A DNA stretch of 64,000 bases from an uncultured Oscillospiraceae bacterium (GCA_944385475.1 CALWXJ010000021.1:1-64000), one strand, 5' to 3'. Shown: positions 15,109-24,897, numbered from the stretch's first letter. Made by a program: numbers and translations. Notes: generated from the letters alone by a model not told the origin.

Positions 15109-15999
15109 TACTTTTTCGATCCAGTGTAGGTCGTCCGGTTCAAAGACCACTTTTTCATAGGCCGCCACATCCAGGGGCACGCCTGTCCAGTCGCTGTGGA
15201 GGGCGCCGGTCTGTTTGATGAGGATATCATAGAGGATATCATAGGTGACGCCGTCAGAGGGATCGGTTTCCACGATGGTAGAATAGGGCAGTGTCTTATG
15301 ATAGGTCAGTTCCATTCCTTTATAATCGAAGTGGAATCCGCAGCGCATCCGGCAGCCATCTAAACCGCTATAGCGGGCAACGGACTTCAAATCCTGGAAA
15401 ATGGTATCTCCCGCTTGATCGTAGAGATTTTCCGGGGTGGTAGCGGTGTAGTCAAAGCGGAACTGGATAGAGGCGCCGGGCACCTTCAAAAACCGCTCCA
15501 GATAGGGCACCAGCCCCTCCTTGGGATAGTTGCGGTATAAGATGCAGTTGACCCGGAAAGGGACTGGCAGCCGGGCCAGCAGGGAGTCGTTGGACTCCAC
15601 CACATAGTGCTGCATGTGGCGGGAGACATTGATGCAGGTGATCTTATTTTGGTTGCGGGTGGCAAAGGACAGAATATCCTCCTCCGACTGATGGGGGGAG
15701 ACGGGCAGGGTGGTGTTGATGAATACCCGGTGGGTGGCGGGCACTGCGTCCAACATGGTCTGCAGGGAGGAAAGATCGGCAAAGGGTTCCCCGCCGGTAA
15801 AGACAAAGTCGCAGCGGGGGGTGATGGCGTCCATCCGGCGAATGCTCTTGAGGATCTCCTCCAGGGAAAAGCCCGTCATGTCCGCGTATTCTTCTTTGTT
15901 GATGCAAAACGGGCAGCGGTTATTGCAGTCGTAAGGAACAAAAACCGTGACTGTGGCGCCGCCCTCTCTGGTTTTATAGGGATGTTTCATATCGATCAT
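15106..15999 (-). CDS. Radical SAM protein of unknown function
   Basis: Iron-sulfur S-adenosylmethionine enzyme of 297 residues. The cluster motif is CNNRCPFC (Cys25, Cys29, Cys32; the standard Cx3Cx2C). TGGEP (68-72) is the SAM-binding GGE motif. Later Cys residues (DGCRMRCGFHFDYKG) could hold a second site or structural metal. The start chosen (MIDMKHPYK) is behind AAAGG; a second ATG three codons on is possible. It stands alone, with no peptide or maturase partner visible, so the substrate is not predictable. Confidence 0.8.
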   Translation of the reverse strand: MIDMKHPYKTREGGATVTVFVPYDCNNRCPFCINKEEYADMTGFSLEEILKSIRRMDAITPRCDFVFTGGEPFADLSSLQTMLDAVPATHRVFINTTLPVSPHQSEEDILSFATRNQNKITCINVSRHMQHYVVESNDSLLARLPVPFRVNCILYRNYPKEGLVPYLERFLKVPGASIQFRFDYTATTPENLYDQAGDTIFQDLKSVARYSGLDGCRMRCGFHFDYKGMELTYHKTLPYSTIVETDPSDGVTYDILYDILIKQTGALHSDWTGVPLDVAAYEKVVFEPDDLHWIEKV

Positions 16000-16129
16000 G
16001 CAGCCTTTCCCGAAAGAGACTGAAAAAGTGATAATTTTTTGGCAAAATTTCAGCGCTTGCGTACGAATTCTTATTTTAATGTATTTTTTACTGCAGGTCA
16101 AGAGCGATTCGCCACATCTTTTCCCTTGC

Positions 16130-16158
16130 TGTACAGCCGGGGGAAAGTGTGTTATACT
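16130..16158 (+). promoter_or_regulatory. Promoter of the FHA-SEDS / PBP operon
   Basis: TGTACA, 17-base spacer, TATACT, about 30 bases ahead of the start codon. Confidence 0.55.
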
Positions 16159-16188
16159 CGTTTATCATTTGGAAGAAAAGGAGGGGTT

Positions 16189-17991
16189 GTGTTGGATCAG
16201 CTTCAGTCGGCGATGCATGCTCTGGCCCAGTGGTTGTCTCTGCATCCCCAGGTGGAGATATGGTATACCACGGTTGTACGGTTTGTCCTGCTGCTTTTGG
16301 CAGTGATGATTCTGGGAAGAGCCGTCCGCTCGCTGCTCACCATCCCCCACACACCGGAGATCTGGGGACAGTTGAGCCTGCCCAATGGCAGCTCCATTCC
16401 TCTGACCCACTGGGAAAATATCATCGGCCGGGCAAAGAGTGCCGATGTGTGCCTTAATTACCCCTCTGTTTCCCGACAGCACGCGGCCCTGTGCCGGGGA
16501 GAGGGAGAGACCTGGACCCTTTACGACCTGGACTCCAAGGGAGGCACTGCGGTCAACGGTGAAAAAGTGGAGGCCGCCCAGGAAGTCAAACTGGGAGACA
16601 CCATCTCCCTGGGGGGCGTGCCCCTGGTATTTTTACCCCAGACGGTAGCGGAGCGGGAGGAGATTTTGAAGCAGCGCCAGGCGGAGCGCCCGGCAACTAT
16701 GTGGCCTTCCTTCCTGTGGCTGACGCTTTTCCAGGTGCTCACCTGCCTGCAGCTCATGACGGCGGAAGAGCTTCCCGCTATGGTGCCCCTTTGCTTTTTG
16801 GTGTTGACGGGAGTGATGTGGCTTTATTTCGCAGCGCTGCGCATTGGCCGGTGCGTGGGCTTTGAAATGGAGACCATTGCCTTTTTCCTCTCCACGCTGT
16901 CTCTTTCCATAACGGCTTCCAGCGCGCCGGGCAGTGTGGTCAAGCAGCTTCTGGCCATTATTTTGGGGCTGGGCCTTTTCCTGGTTCTGGGGCTTTTTCT
17001 GCGGGACTTGGGTAGGGTACAGCATATCCGCTGGCTGATGGCGGCGGCGGCCATCGGCCTTTTGGGGATCACGCTGGTCATCGGCAGCCGGAAATACGGC
17101 GCCGTCAACTGGATCTCCTTTGGAGGCATGTCCTTCCAGCCCTCGGAAATTGCAAAGATCTGTTACATCTTTGCCGGCTCCGCCACGCTGGAGCGGCTGT
17201 TCCGCAAGCGGAATTTGACACTGTTCATCGTGCTCACCGGTGTTTGCATCGGCCTTCTGGGCCTGATGAGTGACTTTGGCACGGCAGCGATCTTTTTTGT
17301 TACCTTTTTGGTGATCGCCTATCTTCGCTCCGGTGATTTTGCCACCTTGAGCCTGATCTGCGGTGCCGCGGTGTTTGGGGCCGGGATCATTGTGAAATTC
17401 AAGCCCTACATTCTAAGCCGCTTCGCCTCCTGGGGCCACGCGTGGGAGGCTGCTTCCACCACCGGCTATCAGCAGACCCGCACCATGTCTGCCGCCGCCT
17501 CCGGGGGACTTTTGGGCATGGGGGCCGGAAACGGCTGGCTCCACAACATCCCCGCGGCGGACACGGACCTGGTGTTTGGCATGCTGTGTGAGGAGTGGGG
17601 GCTGATCATTGCTTTTTTGGTAGTGGGGGCCGTCATTACCCTGGCCTTTTTTGCCGCCCGGGCCTGCCGGGTGGGGCGCTCCAGCTTTTATACCATTGCC
17701 GCCTGCGCTGCCGGGGCCCTTCTGGTATTTCAGACGTGCTTGAATGTGTTTGGCTCGGTGGACCTGCTCCCCCTCACCGGCGTGACGCTTCCCTTCATAT
17801 CCAACGGCGGATCCGCCATGCTCTCTTCCTGGGGGCTGCTGGCCTATTTAAAGGCCATGGATACCCGGGAGAACGCCAGCTTTGCCATCCGCCGCCGGGC
17901 GGGGGACCGGGTGACGGAGACGTCCCGGCGCATGGCCGCTCCGGTGACGGAGTTTGAGAGGAAGGAGGAGGCACCGGATGAAGAAGATTGA
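16189..17991 (+). CDS. FHA-SEDS fusion: FtsW/RodA/SpoVE-type glycosyltransferase
   Basis: Peptidoglycan polymerase of the SEDS family fused to a phosphothreonine-reading FHA domain, 600 residues. AAGGAGG sets the start at GTG (16189) or the next codon TTG. One membrane segment (about 28-45) precedes the FHA domain (58-150), whose core residues are present: GR (80-81), SxxH in SVSRQH (95-98), and NG (123-124). Ten or so membrane segments follow from about 172. The catalytic Asp is in IPAADTDLVFGMLCEEWG. It overlaps the transpeptidase gene by 14 bases, the expected SEDS-PBP pair. The FHA domain suggests tuning by a Ser/Thr kinase, which is not in this window. Division, elongation or sporulation role is undecided. 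Confidence 0.9.
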   Translation: MLDQLQSAMHALAQWLSLHPQVEIWYTTVVRFVLLLLAVMILGRAVRSLLTIPHTPEIWGQLSLPNGSSIPLTHWENIIGRAKSADVCLNYPSVSRQHAALCRGEGETWTLYDLDSKGGTAVNGEKVEAAQEVKLGDTISLGGVPLVFLPQTVAEREEILKQRQAERPATMWPSFLWLTLFQVLTCLQLMTAEELPAMVPLCFLVLTGVMWLYFAALRIGRCVGFEMETIAFFLSTLSLSITASSAPGSVVKQLLAIILGLGLFLVLGLFLRDLGRVQHIRWLMAAAAIGLLGITLVIGSRKYGAVNWISFGGMSFQPSEIAKICYIFAGSATLERLFRKRNLTLFIVLTGVCIGLLGLMSDFGTAAIFFVTFLVIAYLRSGDFATLSLICGAAVFGAGIIVKFKPYILSRFASWGHAWEAASTTGYQQTRTMSAAASGGLLGMGAGNGWLHNIPAADTDLVFGMLCEEWGLIIAFLVVGAVITLAFFAARACRVGRSSFYTIAACAAGALLVFQTCLNVFGSVDLLPLTGVTLPFISNGGSAMLSSWGLLAYLKAMDTRENASFAIRRRAGDRVTETSRRMAAPVTEFERKEEAPDEED

Positions 17992-19345
17992 ACAGCGCGC
18001 CTTGGTATGCCGCCTCTTAGCGCTGCTGCTGGCGGCGGGGATGGTGGTGTTCGCCGCCCGTTACTTTGCAGATGGCGGCCGGTGGGCTTCCTCGGCGTTT
18101 AACCGCCACCTCTATAACAGCGCCGGCCAGCTGATTTCCGGCACCGTGCTGGACCGGGACGGAGACGTCTTGTCCCAGGTGGTGAACGGGAGCCGCACGT
18201 ACTATGAAAATGCCACAGTGCGCAAGGCCACGCTCCATGCCGTGGGCGATCTGCAGGGCAATATCGGCACGGGAGCGCTCAATGCCTTTGCCGACAAGCT
18301 CACGGGTTTTAACTGGCTCAATGGGGCCTTCGGCGCCCAGAGCGGCAACGATCTCTACCTCACGCTGGACGCCCGCTACAACTATGAGGCCTACCAGGCC
18401 CTGGGAGGTCATGCCGGCACGGTGGCGGTCTATAACTATCGGACGGGAGAGATCCTGTGCATGGTCTCCTCCCCCAGCTATGATCCTCTGAACGTCCCTT
18501 CGGATATCGAGACCAATGAGGCCTATGAAGGGGCCTATGTCAACCGTTTCCTCTCCTCCACCTTTACCCCCGGCTCCGTTTATAAGACCGTAACGCTGAT
18601 GGCGGCCCTGGAGGAACTCCCAGATCTGGAAAGCCGAATCTGGACCTGTGAGGGCAGTATTGAGATCGGTGGCGAGGTGATCACCTGTTCGGGCCACCAC
18701 GGGGAAGAGGATATCGGGGATGCCTTTGCCAACAGCTGCAACGTGGTGTTTGCACAGATCGCCCAGGAGCTGGGAGCCAACACCATGGAAAAGTACACAG
18801 AGCAGGCCGGCCTCACAGAGAGCTACTCCGTCAACGGGCTGCCCACAGCCCAGGGGAGCTTTGACTTTGCCTCACTGTCAGAGGGGCAGCTGGGCTGGGC
18901 TGGTGTGGGGCAGGGGCAGGATCTGGTGAATCCCTGCGCCCTGATGGTATATATGGGGGCCATAGCCAACGGGGGCCGGGCGGCCCAGCCGTACCTCATT
19001 GAAAAGACTGTCTCGCCCCAGGGGATTCCCTCCTTGCCGCACCTTACCACAAAGACGGGGCGTCTGGTATCCAGCCAAACGGCGGAGAAGCTGACCCAGC
19101 TTTTACGTGAAAACGTGGAGAAGACCTATGGCACCTCCCGCTTTCCCAATATGGATTTATGCGCCAAATCCGGCACGGCGGAGGTGGGGGACGGAGAGCC
19201 CCCCCACGCATGGTTTGCCGGGTTCCTCCAGGGGGAGGAGACCCCCTATGCCTTTGTGGTCCTGGTGGAAAACGGCGGCGGGGGCAGTGCGGTGGCGGGC
19301 AATGTGGCCGCCCGGGTGCTGGATGTGATGGTAAATGGATATTGA
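17978..19345 (+). CDS. Class B penicillin-binding protein (transpeptidase)
   Basis: Peptidoglycan crosslinking enzyme of 455 residues anchored by one N-terminal segment (about 8-28). The ATG at 17978 lies behind GGAGGAGG inside the end of the SEDS gene. Active-site motifs are complete: SxxK at Ser200-Lys203 (TPGSVYKT), SxN at Ser253-Asn255, and KSG at 397-399 (AKSGTAE). The pedestal is short, like actinobacterial PbpA rather than full FtsI. Coupling with the SEDS partner by overlap supports a matched polymerase-crosslinker pair. Confidence 0.92.
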   Translation: MKKIEQRALVCRLLALLLAAGMVVFAARYFADGGRWASSAFNRHLYNSAGQLISGTVLDRDGDVLSQVVNGSRTYYENATVRKATLHAVGDLQGNIGTGALNAFADKLTGFNWLNGAFGAQSGNDLYLTLDARYNYEAYQALGGHAGTVAVYNYRTGEILCMVSSPSYDPLNVPSDIETNEAYEGAYVNRFLSSTFTPGSVYKTVTLMAALEELPDLESRIWTCEGSIEIGGEVITCSGHHGEEDIGDAFANSCNVVFAQIAQELGANTMEKYTEQAGLTESYSVNGLPTAQGSFDFASLSEGQLGWAGVGQGQDLVNPCALMVYMGAIANGGRAAQPYLIEKTVSPQGIPSLPHLTTKTGRLVSSQTAEKLTQLLRENVEKTYGTSRFPNMDLCAKSGTAEVGDGEPPHAWFAGFLQGEETPYAFVVLVENGGGGSAVAGNVAARVLDVMVNGY

Positions 19346-19351
19346 GCGAGG

Positions 19352-19383
19352 AAAAAGCCTGTGCGAAAGCACAGGCTTTTTTT
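19352..19383. terminator. Bidirectional terminator after the PBP gene
   Basis: Stem AAAAAGCCTGTGC, tetraloop GAAA, complement with a T-run. Serves the PBP gene and the convergent MATE gene. Confidence 0.88.
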
Positions 19384-20779
19384 ATTCAGATATGGCAGGT
19401 TGTTCGGCCAGTGTCTTTTTCCGCAGTTTCCGGTATGCCCAGAAGAAGCAGATGATGTGGGTGGAGAGGGTAAGGGTCCAGGAGATGGGATACGAGATGT
19501 AAACCATCTCGATGGTGTGGAAGCGGGGAATCTGGAAGATGGTGCTAAGCCACACAAGGCGCAGGGCGCAGCAGCCAATGAGCGTCACCACTGTGGGCAG
19601 CACGTTATAGCCGATACCCCGCATGCTGCCGGCCATCATATCCATCATGGCATCCAGCACCTCAAAAATGCAGCAGCAGGAGATTTTGATCATACCCGCT
19701 GCAATGACCTCCGGCGTAGGAGAGAATAGTCCCAGCAGCTGGGGACCGAAATTTAAAAAAATGGCAATGAGCACAGAAGTGGAGACGATGGCGCTGCCGC
19801 AGGAGCGCAGAAAGATCTTCCAGATCCGATCCACATTATGGGCGCCGTGATTCTGGCTGATGAAAGCGGTGTTGGTCTGGTCAAAGGCATGATAGGTGGC
19901 GTAGATAAAATTGGTAAGACTGGTGGCGGCGGAGTTGCCGGCCATCATCACCTCACCGAAAGAATTGACAGAGGACTGGATCACCACATTGGAAAGGGAG
20001 AACAGGGAGGACTGGATCCCCGCGGGGAGGCCGATCCGCAGCACCTGATAGAGTTTATAGCGGTCAAGGCGCAGCTTGCGCACATCCAGATGGATGGGGC
20101 CGGGATTGCGGATCAGGCAGAGTAGGACCAAAGCGGCGGATACCGTTTGGGAAAGGGCGGTGGCGGCAGCCACGCCGGCCACGTCCCACTCCAGGACCAC
20201 CACGCACAGCAGGTTCAGTCCCACATTCAGCACGCCTGCCAGCATGAGGTAGTACATAGGGCGGCGGGTATCCCCCTGAGCCCGCAGCAGTGCCGAGCCG
20301 AAGTTGTAGACCATCATGCTGGGCATCCCCAGGAAATATACCCGCAAATACAAGGAGGCCAGGTCCAGCACCGCGGGAGGACAGGCCATCCATTCCAGGA
20401 TCTGAGGAGCCAGAAGAATGCCCACTACTGTGAGGAATACGCCGCTGAAAAGGCTGAGGAGGATGGAGGTGTGGACGGTTTGCTCCAGAGCCTCTGTATC
20501 CCGGGCGCCATAGTCCCTGGCAGCCACGATGTTGGCACCGATGGAAAGCCCCAAAAAGAGATTGGTCATCAGGTTGACGATGCTGCTGGTAGATCCCACG
20601 GCGGCCATGGAGTTGTCGCTGGCATAGTTGCCCACCACCACCATGTTGGTGGCGTTGAACATGTACTGCAGCATGCCCGTAAGTACCAGCGGCAAAGCGA
20701 CCCGAAGCAGATTGGGCAGGATGGGCCCATTGCACATGTCGACTTCATAGGTGCTTGCCCGTTTGCGCAGCAGCTGCAT
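19382..20779 (-). CDS. MATE-family multidrug exporter (copy 3 of 3)
   Basis: Cation-coupled efflux protein of 465 residues with 12 expected membrane segments. It begins MQLLRKRASTYEVDMCNGPILPNLL behind GGAGG (key block: EVDMCNGPILP). The same opening block occurs in both genes upstream, showing recent common descent. LGLSIGANIVAARDYGARD is the loop typical of the DinF/NorM-like branch. Last gene of a three-gene tandem array, 62 bases after copy 2. Substrate unknown. Confidence 0.9.
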   Translation of the reverse strand: MQLLRKRASTYEVDMCNGPILPNLLRVALPLVLTGMLQYMFNATNMVVVGNYASDNSMAAVGSTSSIVNLMTNLFLGLSIGANIVAARDYGARDTEALEQTVHTSILLSLFSGVFLTVVGILLAPQILEWMACPPAVLDLASLYLRVYFLGMPSMMVYNFGSALLRAQGDTRRPMYYLMLAGVLNVGLNLLCVVVLEWDVAGVAAATALSQTVSAALVLLCLIRNPGPIHLDVRKLRLDRYKLYQVLRIGLPAGIQSSLFSLSNVVIQSSVNSFGEVMMAGNSAATSLTNFIYATYHAFDQTNTAFISQNHGAHNVDRIWKIFLRSCGSAIVSTSVLIAIFLNFGPQLLGLFSPTPEVIAAGMIKISCCCIFEVLDAMMDMMAGSMRGIGYNVLPTVVTLIGCCALRLVWLSTIFQIPRFHTIEMVYISYPISWTLTLSTHIICFFWAYRKLRKKTLAEQPAISE

Positions 20780-20841
20780 GAAAACGCCTCCATTTTAATG
20801 CCACGGGGGGCAGATTCAGTAAAAGAAACCGGGAGTGTGCA

Positions 20842-22281
20842 TCAAGTTGGTGATCCCATGCGGCGCAGCCGCCGCAGGGCAAATACCAGACATATTGTAT
20901 GAGCGGCGGAGGTAATGATCCAGGTGACCGGATAGGATAGGTACACCACTTCAATGGTGTGATAGGCGGGGATCTGAAAAACAGTGGCCAGCCAGACGAT
21001 CCGCAGGGCGCAGCTGCCCACCAGCGTGACAACGGTGGGAACGAAATTGTGACCCATGCTTCTTAAAAAAGTAGCCAAGCAGTCCATAATACCGCAGAAA
21101 GGTTCAAACAGGAATATAACCTGCATGCGACGCATACCTGCGGCGATGACCTCTTCTGTGGGAGAAAATAGCCGTAAGAGATAGGGACCGAACCCCAGGG
21201 CCAAAAGCGCCAATGCCATCTGAAATACAATGGTACAAAAAACAGATAGAAAGATGGAGCGCTGGATACGCTTGCGGTTTCCCGCACCATAATTTTGACT
21301 GACAAAGGCCGTGCCTGCCTGGACAAAGGCTACATCAGCAGCATAGATAAAGTTTTCCAGGGACTCTGCGGCGGAGTTGCCGGCTACTGTGACCTCTCCG
21401 AAGGAATTGATAGAGGCCTGGATAAAGACATTGGAGAGGGAGAAAAGGGTGCTTTGAATGGCTTCGGGAAGCCCCACAAGCAGGATTTGAAGCAACTCCC
21501 GGCGGTGGAAGCGGGCTTGCCGGGGCTCCAGGTGGAGAGGCCCGGCATCTCCAACCAGGCAACGCAGCACCAGCAGCGCAGCTGTAGTCTGGGAGAGAAC
21601 AGTGGCCAGCGCCACACCGGCCACGTTCCAATGCAGTACTCCCACAAACAGCAGGTTTAAAAGCAGGTTCATCAGGCCTGCCGCCAGCAAGAAGTAAAGC
21701 GGGCGGCGGGAGTCCCCCTGGGAGCGCAGCAATGCCGAGCCAAAGTTATAGACGGTGATGCTGATGGTGCTCAGGGAGTAGACCCGAAGGTATACCACTG
21801 CCAGGTCAAAGGCATTGGAAGGGCAGTGGGTGATGCGTAGTGCCCAAGGGGCGCCCAAAATGCTCAGTATGGTAAAAGCACCGCCACACAAAAAGGACAG
21901 CAGGACAGAGGTGTCCACGGTATTGCGCACCCCTTGAAGATCCTGGGCTCCGTAATATTTGGCGGCGATGATGTTCACGCCGGTGGAAAGCCCCAAAAAC
22001 AAGTTGGTGATCAGGGAGATCAAGGAGGTAGTGGCCCCGATAGCGGCCATGGAATTGTCCCCGGCAAAAGTCCCCACCACCATGATGTTGGTGGCATTGA
22101 ACATGTACTGCAGCATATTGGAAAGGACTAACGGCAGTGCGATTTTTAAGAGGCTGGGAAAGATGGGACCGCTGCACATGTCCACCTCATAGGAACGCTG
22201 GGGCCGCTTCAGCAAAGAGAATCCCTCCCGAGAAAAGTCTTTTAAAAAATAGTGGGTCATGTTACCCGCAAAGGGTATCAT
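20842..22281 (-). CDS. MATE-family multidrug exporter (copy 2 of 3)
   Basis: Second of three tandem paralogues, 479 residues. It shares EVDMCSGPIFPSLLKIALPLVL near the N-terminus and LGLSTGVNIIAAKYYGAQD in the first loop with its neighbours. The start is uncertain: ATG at 22281 has AAGG close by, and ATG at 22260 gives a length nearer the others; neither has a strong ribosome site. It begins 22 bases after the stop of copy 1, so translation may depend on readthrough from that gene. Confidence 0.88.
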   Translation of the reverse strand: MIPFAGNMTHYFLKDFSREGFSLLKRPQRSYEVDMCSGPIFPSLLKIALPLVLSNMLQYMFNATNIMVVGTFAGDNSMAAIGATTSLISLITNLFLGLSTGVNIIAAKYYGAQDLQGVRNTVDTSVLLSFLCGGAFTILSILGAPWALRITHCPSNAFDLAVVYLRVYSLSTISITVYNFGSALLRSQGDSRRPLYFLLAAGLMNLLLNLLFVGVLHWNVAGVALATVLSQTTAALLVLRCLVGDAGPLHLEPRQARFHRRELLQILLVGLPEAIQSTLFSLSNVFIQASINSFGEVTVAGNSAAESLENFIYAADVAFVQAGTAFVSQNYGAGNRKRIQRSIFLSVFCTIVFQMALALLALGFGPYLLRLFSPTEEVIAAGMRRMQVIFLFEPFCGIMDCLATFLRSMGHNFVPTVVTLVGSCALRIVWLATVFQIPAYHTIEVVYLSYPVTWIITSAAHTICLVFALRRLRRMGSPT

Positions 22282-22303
22282 AAACCTTGTAATCGTTACA
22301 GAG

Positions 22304-23722
22304 TCAACCCTCGGTTTGGGCAGCCCGATCCTGGGCGGCGGCCAGCAAGTCCTCCTGATCCCACTGACGGCGCAGATGGCGCAGAGAGATCACAAAGCAT
22401 GTGGCATGGATGATAGCCGTGGTCACCCAGGAGATGGGGTAGGACCAATAGACCGTCTCCACCTGGTGGAGGGCAGGGACTTGGAATGCTGTTGCGATCC
22501 ACAAAAGGCGGATGCCGCAAATGCCGCCCAGAGAGACCAGCATCGGCACCAGATTGTGCCCGATCCCCCGCATGGAGCCCACCAGAATATCCACTGTCCC
22601 CATAAAGGGATAGAAAAAGCACAGGATCCGCAGCTTTTCCGTGGCGGCGGCAATGACTGCCGGGGTAGAGGAATAGATGCGCACCAACTGCGGGGTGAAG
22701 ATAATGACGCTGCCGCACAATATGATCTGTGCCACCACTAAAGCACCAATGGTGGTCAAGCAGATGCGGACGATGCGCCCGTACTTCCGTGCGCCGTAAT
22801 TTTGGCTGGTGAAAGAGGCGTTGGTCTGGGCGAAAGAGTTCCCCACAGAATATATAAAGGAGTCGATGCTGTTGGCAGCGGAGTTGGCAGCGATGATGGT
22901 CTCCCCGAAGAGATTGACAGAGGACTGGATCACCATATTGGAAAGTGAGAACAGCACCCCCTGCAGGCCGGCGGGAAGCCCCACCTCCAAAATGCCCAGG
23001 AGGGTGTCCTTATGAAACCGCATTTTTTGAAGCTCCAGGCGAACGGAGCCCTGCTCCCGCATCAAACAGCGCAGCACCAGCAAGGCAGAGATACACTGGG
23101 AGATGACGGTGGCAATGGCAACACCTGCCACGTCCAGGCGGCAGACGATCACGAAAAACAGGTTCAGCACCACATTCACCACGCCGCTGACCATTAAAAA
23201 ATACAACGGCCTGCGGGTATCACCCACGGCCCGCAGCAGCGCTGCACTGAAGTTATAGAGCATGCTGGCAGGCAGGCCCAGAAAATAGATCCGCAGATAC
23301 AAGGTGGCAAGGCTGATCAAATTGGGCGGGCACTGCATCCACGTCAGCACCGTAGGGGCGATCACCACCCCCACAAGGCCCATGAAAAAGCCGCTGAGGA
23401 GGCTCAGAGGGATGGCGGTGTGGACCGTGCGGTGGAGGGCGGGGCCATTTTTCGCCCCGTAATTCCGGGAGGCCAGGATGTTGGCGCCGGTGGAAAGGCC
23501 CATGAGCAAATTGGTGAGAAGGCCCACAAAGGAGGCGGTGGAGCCCACTGCGCCCATGGAGTTATCCCCGGCATAGCGCCCCAGCACCACGATGTCTGCG
23601 GCGTTAAACAGCAGCTGTAAAATGGCTGAGCAAGTCAGGGGAATGGCAATGCGCAGCAGCTTGGATAAAATGGGGCCGTTGCACATGTCGATTTCATAAG
23701 ACCGAACCCGCGCTTTTTCCAT
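22304..23722 (-). CDS. MATE-family multidrug exporter (copy 1 of 3)
   Basis: First gene of the array, 472 residues, ATG six bases behind AGGAGG. It opens with EIDMCNGPILSKLLRIAIPL and carries LMGLSTGANILASRNYGAKN in the first loop. Twelve hydrophobic segments are visible. Three consecutive homologous full-length exporters may differ in substrate, or act as half-partners; MATE proteins normally work as monomers, so divergence after duplication is the simpler reading. Confidence 0.9.
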   Translation of the reverse strand: MEKARVRSYEIDMCNGPILSKLLRIAIPLTCSAILQLLFNAADIVVLGRYAGDNSMGAVGSTASFVGLLTNLLMGLSTGANILASRNYGAKNGPALHRTVHTAIPLSLLSGFFMGLVGVVIAPTVLTWMQCPPNLISLATLYLRIYFLGLPASMLYNFSAALLRAVGDTRRPLYFLMVSGVVNVVLNLFFVIVCRLDVAGVAIATVISQCISALLVLRCLMREQGSVRLELQKMRFHKDTLLGILEVGLPAGLQGVLFSLSNMVIQSSVNLFGETIIAANSAANSIDSFIYSVGNSFAQTNASFTSQNYGARKYGRIVRICLTTIGALVVAQIILCGSVIIFTPQLVRIYSSTPAVIAAATEKLRILCFFYPFMGTVDILVGSMRGIGHNLVPMLVSLGGICGIRLLWIATAFQVPALHQVETVYWSYPISWVTTAIIHATCFVISLRHLRRQWDQEDLLAAAQDRAAQTEG

Positions 23723-23918
23723 TGGGTACCTCCTGTTGTCCGGGGGAGGGCCGTGCCTCCCATGAAATCGGGGAATGGTGGCATTTATTGTAGCATGGCT
23801 TTTGCGGAAAAGCCATACGTTTTCAAGGGAAATTTTTGCTCCCGCCCTTTGAGGTCAAGGCCAGTGGACAGCCGCGGAAGGGGAAAAGAGGGACTTTTGA
23901 AGAATTCATAGGATTGGA

Positions 23919-23947
23919 TTGAAATAAGGAGGCAAAACTGCTATCAT
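23919..23947 (+). promoter_or_regulatory. Promoter of the DUF368 gene
   Basis: TTGAAA, 17-base spacer, TATCAT, 40 bases ahead of the start codon. Confidence 0.65.
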
Positions 23948-23986
23948 ATTTGCCTGAAAATGTACAATGCGGACAGAGGTTGGCAC

Positions 23987-24832
23987 ATGGCGCATAAATC
24001 TGAAAAAAATCAGTGGTTATTGGCGGCAAAATATTTGCTTTGCGGCGCTTTGATTGGCGTGGGTGCAATTTTGCCGGGGGTATCCGGGGGCGTGTTGGCG
24101 GTGGTGTTTGATGTGTACCGCCCCATGATGGAAATCCTGACCCACCCCCGCAGGGCGCTGCCCCGTTACTGGCGGATGTTTGCCCTGATAGGGGCAGGGG
24201 CGGCAGCGGGCTTTCTGGGGTTTGCCAGGGGGCTGGCAGCAGTTTATGAGTATTCCGATACCGTGGCCGTCTGGCTGTTTATCGGGCTGATCGCCGGTAC
24301 GGTGCCTGCCCTGATGAAGGAAGCTGGCAAGGAAGGCCGCTGCTGCGCATCTTATATCAGCATGGCTCTTTGCGCCGCAGCCATGTTCTCTGGTTTATTC
24401 TATGTCCGCCATGTGGCGCATACGGTGGTAGAGCCTAATTTTTGGTGGTACAATTTCTGCGGCGCGCTGATCGGTATGGGTGTGGTGATCCCAGGCATGA
24501 CCTCGTCCCCGGTGATGATGGCGCTGGGGCTGTATCAGCCGCTGCTGGAGGGCCTTTCCCACATGGATGTAGCGGTGATATCGGCCTGCCTTCCGGGGAT
24601 GCTGGTTACCATCGCCCTGCTGGCCCGGCTGGTGACATGGATGTTCCAAAAGCATTATCCCGTGGCTTTCCACGGCATTGTGGGCATCGTCCTTGCCTCT
24701 ACACTGGTGATTATCCCAGTGAGCTATGGGAATTTTGGAGAGATCGTGCTCTCCGCTTTGTGCTGCGGCGGGGGATTTGCCCTGGCCTTGCTGCTGGCCC
24801 GGCTGGGAGGGCCGGAGACCCAGGGGGCGTGA
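23987..24832 (+). CDS. DUF368 membrane protein (PopT-type undecaprenyl phosphate translocase family)
   Basis: Polytopic protein of 281 residues. The start MAHKSEKN follows AGAGG. The two DUF368 signatures are present: LIGVGAILPGVSGGVLAVVFDVY near the N-terminus (key block GAILPGVSGG) and its internal-repeat counterpart LIGMGVVIPGMTSSPVMMALGLY in the second half. Published work links this family to recycling of the C55-phosphate lipid carrier across the membrane; I rely on recall for that. The role would complement the wall-synthesis genes upstream. Monocistronic, with its own promoter and terminator. Confidence 0.85.
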   Translation: MAHKSEKNQWLLAAKYLLCGALIGVGAILPGVSGGVLAVVFDVYRPMMEILTHPRRALPRYWRMFALIGAGAAAGFLGFARGLAAVYEYSDTVAVWLFIGLIAGTVPALMKEAGKEGRCCASYISMALCAAAMFSGLFYVRHVAHTVVEPNFWWYNFCGALIGMGVVIPGMTSSPVMMALGLYQPLLEGLSHMDVAVISACLPGMLVTIALLARLVTWMFQKHYPVAFHGIVGIVLASTLVIIPVSYGNFGEIVLSALCCGGGFALALLLARLGGPETQGA

Positions 24833-24834
24833 AG

Positions 24835-24886
24835 AAAAACAATACGGCCCCGGGAGCTTTTGCTCCCGGGGCCGTATTGTTTTTCT
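24835..24886. terminator. Bidirectional terminator between DUF368 and EamA genes
   Basis: About 23-bp stem around loop TTTT (left arm ends CCCCGGGAGC), flanked by A-run and T-run. Confidence 0.88.
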
Positions 24887-24897
24887 CAAAAGAGGAA

